DNA from: Firmicutes bacterium HGW-Firmicutes-2
GTDB taxonomy: Bacteria > Bacillota > Clostridia > Lachnospirales > Vallitaleaceae
Direction of reading: 5' to 3'
NCBI GenBank assembly: GCA_002841495.1
Contig: PGZV01000015.1
Coordinates: 1-64,000, forward strand
DNA length: 64,000 nucleotides
The notes under the pieces are model-generated. The model was not told where the DNA came from. It saw nothing but the letters and a program-made list of their open reading frames with translations, and did no database searches. The position numbers and the translations under genes were made by a program. Position 1 is the stretch's first letter; every line of letters begins with the position of its first letter. Below, in pieces: positions 36,173-45,575 of this stretch.

Positions 36173-37235
36173 AATAAAAAGCATCTTCCGCTAACTTACC
36201 ACCAATTGAGTTGGGTTCAAAATCATAAAGCACTTCAAAATACGCATCTAAAAAGGGTCTGGCTACAGAGGCATCCATATATACAATATTTGACAAGGGT
36301 ATGGCTTGTTTTGCAATGGCTGCATTTGGCAATATCCCATAGGCTTCAACCAAAATGGATGCTTCTTCAATATTTTCATTTACATAGGCTACCGATTCTT
36401 TATATTCATCTAAAAATAAATTAAGCGTTTCTTGATTTATTTTAGCAAAGGCGGTCTGTGTTACGAGAACACCCATTGCCAATTGGTGACCTTCATTGGC
36501 TTCCTCCCACGCTTTGGTCATATCAATAGCAATTCTTAGTTCGGGATTTTTTATCATAGCCGTGGTAACATGTGGCTGTGGTAATAAGCCAATTGTGACA
36601 TCGCCTTCTGCCATAGCCGCTGCCAGATCTGCGTGTTGGAGGTTATAAGCCAGTTCTACATCTTGATTTGTAATCAAATCGGCTTCGCGTAGAAGATACT
36701 GTAGAATAAAATCAGGTGAAGCACCTTTACCACTCACATGTACCGTCTTATCCTTAAGGTCACGCATTCCATGAATCTCATTGCCGTTTTCCAGCAAATA
36801 GAGTACACCAAGTGTGTTAACTGCTGAAACCATCACTTTGCCTTCAGTTTTATTATACAACAACAATGCAACATTCGTTGGTACTGCCGCAACATCCACT
36901 TCACCACTAATAATTTTGCTAACCAGTTCGTCCGGACTATCTAGAATTTCAAAGGTATAGTTAAGTGCTGTTTCACCCATTTTAGATTGATCCATAAGCC
37001 TGACCATACCCATACCTGTCGGTCCCTTAAGCGTTCCTACTCTAACAACAGGATGATTCAATGCTTCATTTTTCAATAGTGTTTCTTCTTGAGACAATGC
37101 ATCACCATTTTCACCAATCACTTCGTCACTTGGTGTTACAGTTATAGTCTGTTCTGTCTCTTGACAAGCAGAAGTTAGAAGCATAATACATACAATGCCT
37201 AATACAAGCTTATTTAGCTTTCGATTCTTTATCAT
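36162..37235 (-). CDS. ABC transporter substrate-binding lipoprotein (NMT1/NitT type)
   Basis: A 357-residue extracellular protein. The signal peptide MIKNRKLNKLVLGIVCIMLL ends in lipobox TSAC. The binding domain begins VVRVGTLKGPTGMGMVRLMD and contains VDVAAVPTNVALLLYNKTEG and VSGKGASPDFILQYLL, as in NMT1/THI5- or taurine-type binding proteins. The ligand cannot be read from the sequence. Start at ATG 37235 with AAGGAGA; it overlaps the LTA-synthase-like gene by 4 bp (ATGA), so the two are translationally coupled. Confidence 0.88.
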   Translation of the reverse strand: MIKNRKLNKLVLGIVCIMLLTSACQETEQTITVTPSDEVIGENGDALSQEETLLKNEALNHPVVRVGTLKGPTGMGMVRLMDQSKMGETALNYTFEILDSPDELVSKIISGEVDVAAVPTNVALLLYNKTEGKVMVSAVNTLGVLYLLENGNEIHGMRDLKDKTVHVSGKGASPDFILQYLLREADLITNQDVELAYNLQHADLAAAMAEGDVTIGLLPQPHVTTAMIKNPELRIAIDMTKAWEEANEGHQLAMGVLVTQTAFAKINQETLNLFLDEYKESVAYVNENIEEASILVEAYGILPNAAIAKQAIPLSNIVYMDASVARPFLDAYFEVLYDFEPNSIGGKLAEDAFYYEK

Positions 37236-39271
37236 TTTGTTCTCCTTATCTGTCTGTTGAAACCCCATGCTTCTGTTTGGCTTAAGACCTGTTTGTTATC
37301 ACTTTGTTGTACAACGCGTAATTCATCCTCATCATGCAAGTCTCTTTTTTTAATATACAATGTTTGGTTATCATTGTAGGTCGTTTCTATTTCTTTATCA
37401 TTGATGTATACTTTACTCCAAGGCGTGAACCCATAACCTTCTATCTGGATTTCATCTTCGAACTCTTTGATTTGTGAAATACCAATTCTAGAAAATCCCA
37501 TATTTAAGGTTTTCTGAATATATGGTTCTTCTTGATTATAAACATATTTTTCACCATACAACATATCGTATTGAAGCATGACCAGTGCCTCTTGATAATT
37601 TGAGCTGTCACTATAATTCTGATGTAACTTTGTTAACAAGCCTTGATTGATACCGAATCGCCCTAACACATAAGAACCCAACTGATAAGTTTCTATGTCT
37701 TTATTTCCTTTTATCGGCTGATCGTTTCGCCAGATAACATACTCTGTTTGATATCGGTTGTGATTGTCCAAATCTTCATCGCTGATTTCAAAACTTGGTA
37801 AATGATCACCATAAAGCACCAAAACAACGGGTTCATCCAGTTTACTTAACTTATCCACCAACACACCAATAAACTGATCCACTTCATACAACTGATTTAT
37901 ATAATACTCAAATGCTACCTTTTCTTCTTCTTCCATATAGGATTCTACAGAAATTTTTTGATTAGGGTCAACTGGCTTTTTCGGATATTTTCCATGAGCT
38001 TGTACGGATATAGCAAAAATAAAGTCTCTCTGGGCGGTTGACTTCATGGCTTTTAATATTTCTTCTGTTAGGTGCTGATCTTTAGCCCATCCTATCGGCG
38101 AATACACCACATCACCCATGTACTCTATAGAACTAAAGCTATCAAAACCAAGATTGGTAAATACTTGATCCCGATCATAGAATGTAGCTGTGTTATTATG
38201 AATGGCATGACTTTTATATCCTAAATCCTCAAGATTATAGGGAATAGACTCACTTTGTGAGGCTTGAAGAATCGTTTTATAAGGGTATTCACCTGCACCA
38301 AAATAATCCAAGCTCATGCCTGTAAGCACTTCAAATTCTGTATTAGCTGTTCCCGCACCAATAGATGGAACCGTCAAAAATCCAGATGCAAATTCATTTT
38401 TTAATTTAGTAAAATTAGGAATTGGATTTTCTGAAAATCTCATATTTTTCAAATGATTTACATCTATAAAAGATTCAAGCTGAACCATAATAATATTCGG
38501 CATTATTATACCCGCGTCCATGTTTTCGGTCTTATTTAACTTGCTAAGTATTTCCGCCATGCGTATCTGGTCATAACCTTCCGGCTTCTTAATGCCTCTG
38601 TCTACAACGCTTGTAGAAAAGCAATAGGCGAATCCATAATCCTCATAGGCATCTGCAAGATTACCGAAATTTCCTGAGAAAGCAACCGTCTCTGATGCAA
38701 AGTTAGGCATCATAAACATGAGACCCACAAGTGCCCCTGCTGTTATAATGGCTTTTCTATAATAGACTTGTTTTTTAGGTAATTTCTTCCATGCCATTCC
38801 AATACCAATCAATGTTAAAATCAATGCAATACTGATCATAACAATCTGTACATTGTTCAAATAGATATGTACAATACTTATAACAGACTTAAGTATATGA
38901 AAGTCAATGGCCGCTAAAGGTGTCGTCCTAAATCCCAACACCATAAAATTACCCACACCAAGACTAAGCCACAAAATAGATATCAAAATTAAAAAAAAGT
39001 CTTTCTTTTTCAGCAGTTCTGCTAAGGATAAGGTAAACAAAACAATAAGAACATTGTAAAGGAACATGCCCGGATTTCGAACAGCATAACCCAAGCCTTC
39101 CATGAACGAACGTCTACTTAATATTTCTAGCAACAGTGTAATACCTAGTGCTGACCCGGTGTTATATACAACTGGCCAGTACTTGACTTTATTGCTTTTA
39201 TCAATAGATGGTGTACTTGTATGATCTATATTTTTTTCTCCTATTGATTTAATTTTAGTGAATATGCTCAT
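37232..39271 (-). CDS. LTA synthase-family membrane sulfatase-fold transferase
   Basis: A 679-residue polytopic protein. Five membrane helices lie within about residues 35-210, followed by an extracellular alkaline-phosphatase/sulfatase fold starting PNIIMVQLESF (metal Glu) near 255. The catalytic threonine is in GAGTANTEFEVLTG near 308, and YGDHLPSF near 490 carries metal ligands. A C-terminal segment (about 600-670, IEGYGFTPWSKVYIND) looks like an IPT-type beta domain. The family transfers glycerol phosphate from phosphatidylglycerol to lipoteichoic acid or related polymers. Unusually it is first in an operon with a NitT-type ABC transporter. Confidence 0.88.
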   Translation of the reverse strand: MSIFTKIKSIGEKNIDHTSTPSIDKSNKVKYWPVVYNTGSALGITLLLEILSRRSFMEGLGYAVRNPGMFLYNVLIVLFTLSLAELLKKKDFFLILISILWLSLGVGNFMVLGFRTTPLAAIDFHILKSVISIVHIYLNNVQIVMISIALILTLIGIGMAWKKLPKKQVYYRKAIITAGALVGLMFMMPNFASETVAFSGNFGNLADAYEDYGFAYCFSTSVVDRGIKKPEGYDQIRMAEILSKLNKTENMDAGIIMPNIIMVQLESFIDVNHLKNMRFSENPIPNFTKLKNEFASGFLTVPSIGAGTANTEFEVLTGMSLDYFGAGEYPYKTILQASQSESIPYNLEDLGYKSHAIHNNTATFYDRDQVFTNLGFDSFSSIEYMGDVVYSPIGWAKDQHLTEEILKAMKSTAQRDFIFAISVQAHGKYPKKPVDPNQKISVESYMEEEEKVAFEYYINQLYEVDQFIGVLVDKLSKLDEPVVLVLYGDHLPSFEISDEDLDNHNRYQTEYVIWRNDQPIKGNKDIETYQLGSYVLGRFGINQGLLTKLHQNYSDSSNYQEALVMLQYDMLYGEKYVYNQEEPYIQKTLNMGFSRIGISQIKEFEDEIQIEGYGFTPWSKVYINDKEIETTYNDNQTLYIKKRDLHDEDELRVVQQSDNKQVLSQTEAWGFNRQIRRTK

Positions 39272-39338
39272 GCTTTTTTCCTCTTCTTCTGATAAAAATT
39301 AGGTCAGTGTAAAATAAACGAACTTTGCCTTATACCAT

Positions 39339-39347
39339 ATTATACCA
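39339..39347 (-). promoter_or_regulatory. Extended -10 promoter of the LTA synthase-like operon
   Basis: TGG-TATAAT on the minus strand, about 70 bp upstream of the start codon. No good -35 box is seen, as often with extended -10 promoters. Confidence 0.5.
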
Positions 39348-39386
39348 TTCTGAAAAGACCTTGGCCATACGATAATCAAACCAAAC

Positions 39387-40574
39387 TTATCGTTTTTTAC
39401 GTTCCAGTCTTTCAATCATCTCATAGCAAAGACGTCCGGTATGATAAAAGGTCTTCCATTCTGTTACCATCGCTTCACTCGTCCTGACACTACCATCAGG
39501 ATTCACACATGGCAACCATTCACTATTTTTCCTAGGATCTATAAATAGTTTTTCTGTTCTATGCCATATTTTTTTTGCCTTTTCATAATATGTCTTATCA
39601 CCCGTGGTCTCGAATGCATTGTAGTAGCCAATTATGGCTTCTGTATGTGCATACCACCACAAATGCTGATCAACTTGGCCGTGCTCCATTCCGATGTAAA
39701 AAGAACCGTCCTCTTGTAAAGCTACTTCCAAAGTGTGGCCAACCACTTCCAATAGTTTTTGATTTAAATCATCGTTTTCATATCTAATCGTTCTAATGGC
39801 ATCATATATCAACCATGAACTCTCTATATCTCTGCCATAAGAAACACTGTCGGAGACTTGTTTCCAGTTTTCATCAAAATAAATACCAAATCCTTTTGCA
39901 TCTGTATTGTATATTTTTTGATTAAAAAGGTCTAACAACCATTGTATTCTATTTTTCAAACCTGTGTCTGGCCATATTTTATATAAATTGGTATAGCCTT
40001 CTAATAGGTGAAGATAACATACACCCGTTCTATCAAATGTCAAGTCTTTTCGTTTCATCATATTGTTGTCACTTGGCACCCAACTACCATCGAATACTTC
40101 TATATATTTGTTCTCTTTATCACGAAAAGCCTTCTCTTCAATTATATTAAAAAGTCTTTTTGCATGTAACAATACTTCCTGATTATTGGAAACGCCATAG
40201 TACTCACTAAGACCATACAGTGTATAGGCTTGAAAAACAGTGTGCTTCATTGTTGAAACAAGACCACCCTTATACGTAACTTGAGCAAAAAAACCACCAT
40301 TCGTTTTATCATAAAGTTCATTGACCAAAAAATCATAAGCATGTTCAGCCATCTTCAAATCTTCTTTATTACCCAGCGTCTTATAAGCTTTTGAAAATGC
40401 CCATAGTAGCCTGGCCATCCCGATTGTATGCTTATCACTATGCTTTTCAATGGTTAAATCATGATGAACATAGCCAAAAAAGCCTCCATATTGAGGATCT
40501 TTTAGATTTCTCCAGAAAGGCAATATCCGGTGTTTAAGCTCTTTTTTAAATATTTTAGCTGATAATTTTGTCAT
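39387..40574 (-). CDS. AGE-family epimerase (cellobiose 2-epimerase-like)
   Basis: A 395-residue alpha/alpha-barrel epimerase. Family motifs are PFWRNLKDPQYGGFFGYVHH at the N-terminus, TIGMARLLWAFSKAY, GRDIESSWLIYDA with a catalytic-type histidine or arginine region, and HLWWYAHTEAIIGY and EWKTFYHTGRLCYE toward the C-terminus. N-acylglucosamine 2-epimerases and cellobiose/mannobiose 2-epimerases share this fold; the GGFFGYVHHD start favours the latter. Start at ATG 40574 after AAAGGA. It may form an operon with the UPF0303 gene 42 bp upstream. Confidence 0.82.
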   Translation of the reverse strand: MTKLSAKIFKKELKHRILPFWRNLKDPQYGGFFGYVHHDLTIEKHSDKHTIGMARLLWAFSKAYKTLGNKEDLKMAEHAYDFLVNELYDKTNGGFFAQVTYKGGLVSTMKHTVFQAYTLYGLSEYYGVSNNQEVLLHAKRLFNIIEEKAFRDKENKYIEVFDGSWVPSDNNMMKRKDLTFDRTGVCYLHLLEGYTNLYKIWPDTGLKNRIQWLLDLFNQKIYNTDAKGFGIYFDENWKQVSDSVSYGRDIESSWLIYDAIRTIRYENDDLNQKLLEVVGHTLEVALQEDGSFYIGMEHGQVDQHLWWYAHTEAIIGYYNAFETTGDKTYYEKAKKIWHRTEKLFIDPRKNSEWLPCVNPDGSVRTSEAMVTEWKTFYHTGRLCYEMIERLERKKR

Positions 40575-40616
40575 TTTTCGTCCTTTCATAAGCTGTACGG
40601 TCGTTATACAATTTAT

Positions 40617-41090
40617 TTACAATTTCACTTTTAGATATTGACTGAGTACATGAACCACCATTTGGTGATCTTGTTCTGATGGTAATCCTGAAACCGTTAT
40701 TGTACCAATAACACCTGTGTCCTTAATTCTTATTGGAAAAGACCCACCATGAGCTGCATAGTTACCTGAATCTAAAAAATAGACTTCTTCCATCGTTCCA
40801 CCTTTAACTTCTAGCTTAAGGCTCATATACATGGAACTATGGCTGAATCGATTGACCACATTGGATTTTCTTTTAACCCAGGTATCATTGTCCGACGTGG
40901 TCCCTTCCATGGCTACATGAAAAAGCTGATGGTTGTTTCTGGTGATATCTATGGTTACCGGTTTATTATTTTTTTCTGCTTGCTCAACAAGTAATAGGCC
41001 TATTTCAAGGGCCATCTTATTACTAAATGTATCAAATTGCAATATGGCTTCCTGATTCAATAGATTTGTCATCTTTTCTTTCATCGTCAT
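40617..41090 (-). CDS. UPF0303/HbpS-like protein
   Basis: A 157-residue cytoplasmic protein of the UPF0303 (DUF336, HbpS-like) family. Seen are KMALEIGLLLVEQAEKNNKP, the RKSNVVNRFSHSS segment and AAHGGSFPIRIKDTGVIGTI, the typical glycine-rich end. Relatives bind haem or cobalamin, or sit in sugar and diol operons; the function is not settled. AAGGAGATAGACT precedes the ATG at 41090. The downstream gene is the AGE epimerase. Confidence 0.8.
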   Translation of the reverse strand: MTMKEKMTNLLNQEAILQFDTFSNKMALEIGLLLVEQAEKNNKPVTIDITRNNHQLFHVAMEGTTSDNDTWVKRKSNVVNRFSHSSMYMSLKLEVKGGTMEEVYFLDSGNYAAHGGSFPIRIKDTGVIGTITVSGLPSEQDHQMVVHVLSQYLKVKL

Positions 41091-41124
41091 AGTCTATCTC
41101 CTTACATTTGGATGTAAAGCTTAT

Positions 41125-41155
41125 AAAAGGAGTGCTCAAAGTAGCACTCCTTTTT
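41125..41155. terminator. Intrinsic terminator downstream of the zinc-ribbon gene
   Basis: Stem AGGAGTGCT/AGCACTCCT (41128-41136 and 41143-41151) with flanking A/T runs on both sides, so it could work in both directions. The minus-strand transcript of the zinc-ribbon gene and its small downstream frame ends here. Confidence 0.8.
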
Positions 41156-41321
41156 GCTTTAGCATTACATGTCCTGCTTCACCAAAGGTCATTATAACAT
41201 CACCCTCATCTCTTTGTCCTAAATTTTCAAAAAAATTCAAATCCAATAGGTGCGATGCATCTTTTTTTAGTCTTCTTCTAAAGCATCATGTGTCATTGAG
41301 TGGTGCTTTCTTCATTTCCAT
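41136..41321 (-). pseudogene. Small degenerate or recoded gene with in-frame TGA
   Basis: An ATG at 41321 with AAAGGA 6 nt upstream opens MEMKKAPLNDT, then a TGA at codon 12 (41286-41288). The same frame continues for 49 codons (including LKKDASHLLDLNFFENLG and GDVIMTFGEAGHVMLKQKG) to a stop in the terminator loop. It begins 16 bp after the zinc-ribbon gene. A nonsense mutation, or two compensating frameshifts, in an old small gene is the simplest reading. I do not recognise the protein. Confidence 0.45.
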
Positions 41322-41336
41322 ATTCATTCCTTTAAA

Positions 41337-41990
41337 CTATTTCAATAACGGACAACCACATCTGAAGCACTGATCATTCTTTATCTCATTAAGACTTGCA
41401 CAAGCATTGCAAAATATAATCGTATCTCTAGACTTATCTTGTTTTTCATAAGTATTAAGTCCACCGTGGTGCCTAACTCTATCACCTATATTGTAGTAAT
41501 TATACAAAGTAGCATCATCCGTCGATAAAATATGATGGGTTTTACCGCGTTCATCGCGTATTGATATATCATACTGGGTATAAGTAATCCAGTAATAACT
41601 GTCATCACCTGTATTTTCTCTTCGCCGCTTCTTTTGAGCGGTCTTGTTTACCACCGTTCCGTCCCATGTCTTACTTCTTTTCTTTCCTAATACCTGAAAA
41701 ATAGCGATTAACAGAAACATAGAACCGATTCCGAACCCAATCATCATAGATTCCGGATTGTCCATCTCACTGCTGGTTTCTCCATAATAGGTAAAGGCCA
41801 CTACAGCAATCACAGCAGCTATTATGGCAAAAATCATCGCATATTGATTGCTGTTCTTCAAGTACTTTTGAAAAGCAGGGTCTTGTATTTTTGGAGAATA
41901 ACCAACCACCCTTCTTTCTTGTTTGCTGCCGCATTTGTTACAATACTCGGCTTCATCTGGTAATGTCGCACCACAGCTTTGACAGTACAT
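41337..41990 (-). CDS. Zinc-ribbon membrane protein
   Basis: A 217-residue protein with an N-terminal zinc ribbon (CQSCGATLPDEAEYCNKCG), two membrane helices (about 47-67 and 82-102), a soluble beta-rich part (SYYWITYTQYDISIRDERGK) and a second zinc ribbon at the C-terminus (CNACASLNEIKNDQCFRCGC). Function is unknown. Start at ATG 41990 after GGGAG, although spacing is long. It is divergent from the PBP gene. Confidence 0.75.
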   Translation of the reverse strand: MYCQSCGATLPDEAEYCNKCGSKQERRVVGYSPKIQDPAFQKYLKNSNQYAMIFAIIAAVIAVVAFTYYGETSSEMDNPESMMIGFGIGSMFLLIAIFQVLGKKRSKTWDGTVVNKTAQKKRRRENTGDDSYYWITYTQYDISIRDERGKTHHILSTDDATLYNYYNIGDRVRHHGGLNTYEKQDKSRDTIIFCNACASLNEIKNDQCFRCGCPLLK

Positions 41991-42213
41991 ATGCACCACG
42001 CTCCCTATTATTTTATACTACCATTATAAACACTTTTTCTGGTAATGTCATTATTTTGTCATACTTTTTTCACAATCCATATAAATTATTAACCTATTGC
42101 CGTTAAATATTTTTTAAATGGTTAAAATCTCCTTAAATGCTGTTGTTTTCAAATTCTCATATATTAAATTTTGACTAATTCCACAAAAATATGATTCTTT
42201 TTTCATGAATATT

Positions 42214-42222
42214 TGATATAAT
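42214..42222 (+). promoter_or_regulatory. Extended -10 promoter of the PBP gene
   Basis: TGA-TATAAT on the plus strand, 27 bp before the ATG and followed by AAGGAGG at 42234-42240. The -35 region is weak. Confidence 0.6.
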
Positions 42223-42248
42223 ACTCTTGGTGTAAGGAGGCATATACT

Positions 42249-44975
42249 ATGAAACAAGAAAAGAAAGTACCATCAAAAACATCTGGTCAATTAAGTGCCA
42301 GAGAAAAACTCAAACTAAAAAAAGAAAAAAAAGCTAATAAAACAAATAAGAAAGTTTTGTTTAGAAATATATTTCTAGGCATGCTGTTACTTGGTGTTAT
42401 TGGGTTGGTTGTCGTCGCAATTATGGTTGCTTCTATTTTAAAAGATGCACCTGAATTAAATTATGATGATCTGGCTCCAACAGGCTATACATCCTTTATA
42501 AGAGATCAAAACGGAACTGTCATTCAAGAGCTTTCAACTGGTGAATCCAATCGGATCTATGTAGAAATCGACGAGATTCCCACACATGTAAAAAATGCAT
42601 TTATAGCTATTGAAGACCAACGCTTTTATGAACATAACGGTATCGATCTTCGAGGTATCTTTCGAGCTGTTTTCGTCAACTTAAAGGAACGTAACTTAAG
42701 TGAAGGTGCCAGCACCATCACCCAACAAGTCATTAAAAACAACCTTTTGACTTTCGAAAAAACTTTTAATAGAAAAATAATCGAGCAACACTTGGCCATA
42801 CAAGTAGAAAAAGTCTTAGATAAAGATACAATACTTGAACTCTATCTAAACACAGTAGGTCTTGGTCGAGGTACCAATGGTGTTCAGGCTGCGGCCAACC
42901 GTTATTTTGCCAAAGATGTTTCTGAATTAAGCATTGCAGAAGCTGCCGTCATTGCCGGCATTACTCAAAGACCTAATGCCTATGAACCCGTAACTCAGCC
43001 GGAGAACAACCGAGTAAGACAGGAGATTGTATTAAAATATATGAACGAACAAGGGATGATTACGGATGCAGAACTTCAGACTGCCCTTGATGAAAAAGTT
43101 TATGATTCTATTCAAGTCACCCACCAAGTTTTTCTTGAGCAATCGGACTTTTCCTATTTTGTGGATGAAGTCATACGCCGTGTTGCCGCTGACCTTGAAG
43201 CCGAAAAAGGCTATACCAATGCCCAAGCCATTAATCTTGTATATAGGGGTGGTCTTGAAATCTACACCACTCAAGATATGACGATGCAAGGTATTATGGA
43301 CCAGTCTTTTGCTGACGAAGATGCATTCCCTCCATTTGAAGACGACTATAATGTCATGCTCATGTATTCTGTTTCCGTTCAGACATCCGATGGTATAAAG
43401 CATTACTACGATGAGACACTTTTTCAAACAGACGATGAAGCCTATGCCCATATGGAACTTTTGAAAGACACTTGGGTTACAGGCACAGATACCATGATTG
43501 CAGATAAATCACTGCTCATCCCGCAGCCCCAATCAGCTATGGTGGTCATCGATTATTATACCGGACAGGTTAAAGCTATGACGGGAGGTCGAGGTGAAAA
43601 AATTGGTAATCAAACTTTAAATCGTGCAACCATGTCCTTAAGACAACCGGGTTCCACTTTCAAAATCCTTGCAGCTTATCTTCCTGCCCTTGATACGGCC
43701 GGCATGACACTTGCAACTGTTTTTGATGATGTTCCTTACTCAACTAAGCTTGGTGACGGTTCTACCTACTCCCCTAAAAACTGGTATGAAAGAGCAACCT
43801 TTAACTACTGGGGCTTATCTACCCTACGTCAAGGTATTGAATGGTCCATGAATGTCGTTACCATTAAGGCTATGAATGAAGTAGGTGTTGAGACCGGATT
43901 TGACTATTTGAAAAATCTCGGATTCACTTCTCTAGTAGAAGAGGAAACCATCAACAATCAAACTTTTTCCGATAAGAATATTGTATTACCCCTTGGTGGT
44001 CTAACGAGAGGTGTATCACTCCTTGAATTAACAGCAGCCTATGGTGCCATTGCCAATAAAGGAAATTATATTGAACCGACATTTTATACCAAGGTATTGA
44101 GCCATGACGGTACGCTGCTCTTACTTAATGAGCCCGAAACCCATTCCGCCATGAAAGAAACGACAGCCTTCCTTCTGACCAATGCCATGGAAGATGTTGT
44201 CAAAACCGGTACCGGTAAAACAACAAAACTGAGCAATATGCCTGTCGCAGGTAAAACCGGAACCACCAGCGACTCCAAGGACTTGGCATATGTAGGTTAT
44301 ACACCTTATTATGTAGCCGGTATATGGCTTGGACATGATACGCCTGAACGAATGGCTCATAATAAAAGCTACCAACAGATCTTGTGGCAAAACGTTATGG
44401 CACAGATCCATGAAAACCTTGAAACCAGAAAATTCAATGTACCGGATGGTCTTGTCACAAAAAATATTTGCACCATTTCTGGAAAGCTAGCTGTTCCTGG
44501 ACTATGTGATTCTGATCCTCGAGGTAGTAGGGTAAAAACCGAATACTTTGCCCTAGGTACCGAACCAAAAGATACTTGTGATGTTCATATAAAGGTTACG
44601 CTTTGTACTGCATCTGGCCTTATGCCAAATGAGTATTGTCCTGACGATGTATTGGTAGATAAGGTATTTACCCAAAGACTTATTCCTTTTGCACCTGAAG
44701 AATGGGATCCTGTCAATCGACCCAGAATCAGAGACTATGCTTACGAGTTCCCCATTACTATGATTGAAGAATACTGTAATATTCATGGCCCATCTCAACC
44801 ACAGGATGACAACTCATTTGATGAAAATGAGAATTGGAATAATATAGATTGGAATAACGGCAATGGAAATGGAAACGGGAATGGAAACGAGAATCGTAAT
44901 CGTGATGATGACAATGACGACGATAATACTGCAAGCACTTACATAGACATCGATTTGCCTATTGCCTTCGATTAA
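42249..44975 (+). CDS. Class A penicillin-binding protein (PBP1A family)
   Basis: A 908-residue bifunctional peptidoglycan synthase. A lysine-rich cytoplasmic tail is followed by one membrane helix (about 38-60). The glycosyltransferase domain (GT51) has AIEDQRFYEHNGIDLRG (catalytic Glu) and GASTITQQVIKN. The transpeptidase has the nucleophile motif STFK in RQPGSTFKIL near 468, SMN, and KTGTTSD near 668. The C-terminus ends in an Asn/Gly-rich then Asp-rich tail (about 860-895). It is monocistronic with an extended -10 promoter and AAGGAGG. It stands alone on the plus strand among minus-strand genes. Confidence 0.95.
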   Translation: MKQEKKVPSKTSGQLSAREKLKLKKEKKANKTNKKVLFRNIFLGMLLLGVIGLVVVAIMVASILKDAPELNYDDLAPTGYTSFIRDQNGTVIQELSTGESNRIYVEIDEIPTHVKNAFIAIEDQRFYEHNGIDLRGIFRAVFVNLKERNLSEGASTITQQVIKNNLLTFEKTFNRKIIEQHLAIQVEKVLDKDTILELYLNTVGLGRGTNGVQAAANRYFAKDVSELSIAEAAVIAGITQRPNAYEPVTQPENNRVRQEIVLKYMNEQGMITDAELQTALDEKVYDSIQVTHQVFLEQSDFSYFVDEVIRRVAADLEAEKGYTNAQAINLVYRGGLEIYTTQDMTMQGIMDQSFADEDAFPPFEDDYNVMLMYSVSVQTSDGIKHYYDETLFQTDDEAYAHMELLKDTWVTGTDTMIADKSLLIPQPQSAMVVIDYYTGQVKAMTGGRGEKIGNQTLNRATMSLRQPGSTFKILAAYLPALDTAGMTLATVFDDVPYSTKLGDGSTYSPKNWYERATFNYWGLSTLRQGIEWSMNVVTIKAMNEVGVETGFDYLKNLGFTSLVEEETINNQTFSDKNIVLPLGGLTRGVSLLELTAAYGAIANKGNYIEPTFYTKVLSHDGTLLLLNEPETHSAMKETTAFLLTNAMEDVVKTGTGKTTKLSNMPVAGKTGTTSDSKDLAYVGYTPYYVAGIWLGHDTPERMAHNKSYQQILWQNVMAQIHENLETRKFNVPDGLVTKNICTISGKLAVPGLCDSDPRGSRVKTEYFALGTEPKDTCDVHIKVTLCTASGLMPNEYCPDDVLVDKVFTQRLIPFAPEEWDPVNRPRIRDYAYEFPITMIEEYCNIHGPSQPQDDNSFDENENWNNIDWNNGNGNGNGNGNENRNRDDDNDDDNTASTYIDIDLPIAFD

Positions 44976-45017
44976 TTCATCAAAGACTCTTTCCAGTCAA
45001 GTGAAAGGCTCAAACAA

Positions 45018-45059
45018 AAATAGACACAGATAATCCTCTTCGATTATCTGTGTCTATTT
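45018..45059. terminator. Bidirectional terminator between the PBP and HD genes
   Basis: Perfect 18-bp stem (45018-45035 with 45042-45059), loop CTCTTC, with A- and T-rich ends on both sides. It overlaps the stop codon of the HD protein gene. Confidence 0.85.
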
Positions 45060-45559
45060 ACATGTTGTAAAGAAAGTATCTCTTGTTTAAGACATTCCAG
45101 TTTTTTCCCATTTATGATCTTAAATGTTTCAAGGGTCGCGCATATCTTATCAACAAGGATCACCACAAGGGTCTCCTTATATTTAGGCGGTAAGATGGTC
45201 AGTGGCCACATATGCTTAATAATAATATCTTGTTCTAATTTGCTAATCTTGAAATACTTTTTCGCGTTAGTCAATGAGCTAGCAGGATGTGTAAAACCAT
45301 GTAAACCTTCTCTTATGTCCGGTATATGCCAATCATATAAGTAAAAGTCATGTAACAAAGCACCTCTCGCAGCTGATCGATAATCCATTTTCATTTTTTT
45401 ACAAACTAAAAAACTCCAGTAAGATACAAATAGACTGTGAGCCAGTGTGTCCACGTCATGATGGGCGATAAAGCCCTCCATTGATCTTACTTTCTCATGC
45501 TCTATCATATCCTTGACACAGCTTCGGTACATTCGAATAAGCTTGGACTTCTTAGTCAT
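45044..45559 (-). CDS. HD-domain phosphohydrolase-like protein
   Basis: A 171-residue HD protein. The metal ligands are the histidine of HHDVDTLAHSLFVS, the pair in ALLHDFYLYDW and a later histidine/aspartate region (HMWPLTILPP, ILVDKICATLE). Substrate is unknown; the family hydrolyses nucleotides or phosphates. I place the start at 45559 after AAAGGGAA; the frame extends to 45610 within the end of the upstream gene. It forms a probable operon with the CmpB-like gene, a pairing common in Clostridia. Confidence 0.78.
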   Translation of the reverse strand: MTKKSKLIRMYRSCVKDMIEHEKVRSMEGFIAHHDVDTLAHSLFVSYWSFLVCKKMKMDYRSAARGALLHDFYLYDWHIPDIREGLHGFTHPASSLTNAKKYFKISKLEQDIIIKHMWPLTILPPKYKETLVVILVDKICATLETFKIINGKKLECLKQEILSLQHVNRHR

Positions 45560-45575
45560 ATCATTTAGTTCCCTT

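Noticed and set aside
41230-41290. Possible SECIS element after the in-frame TGA
   Set aside because: The loop AAGAAGA lacks the usual G-U apex and the stem is interrupted by seven unpaired bases; no selenoprotein family is recognised.
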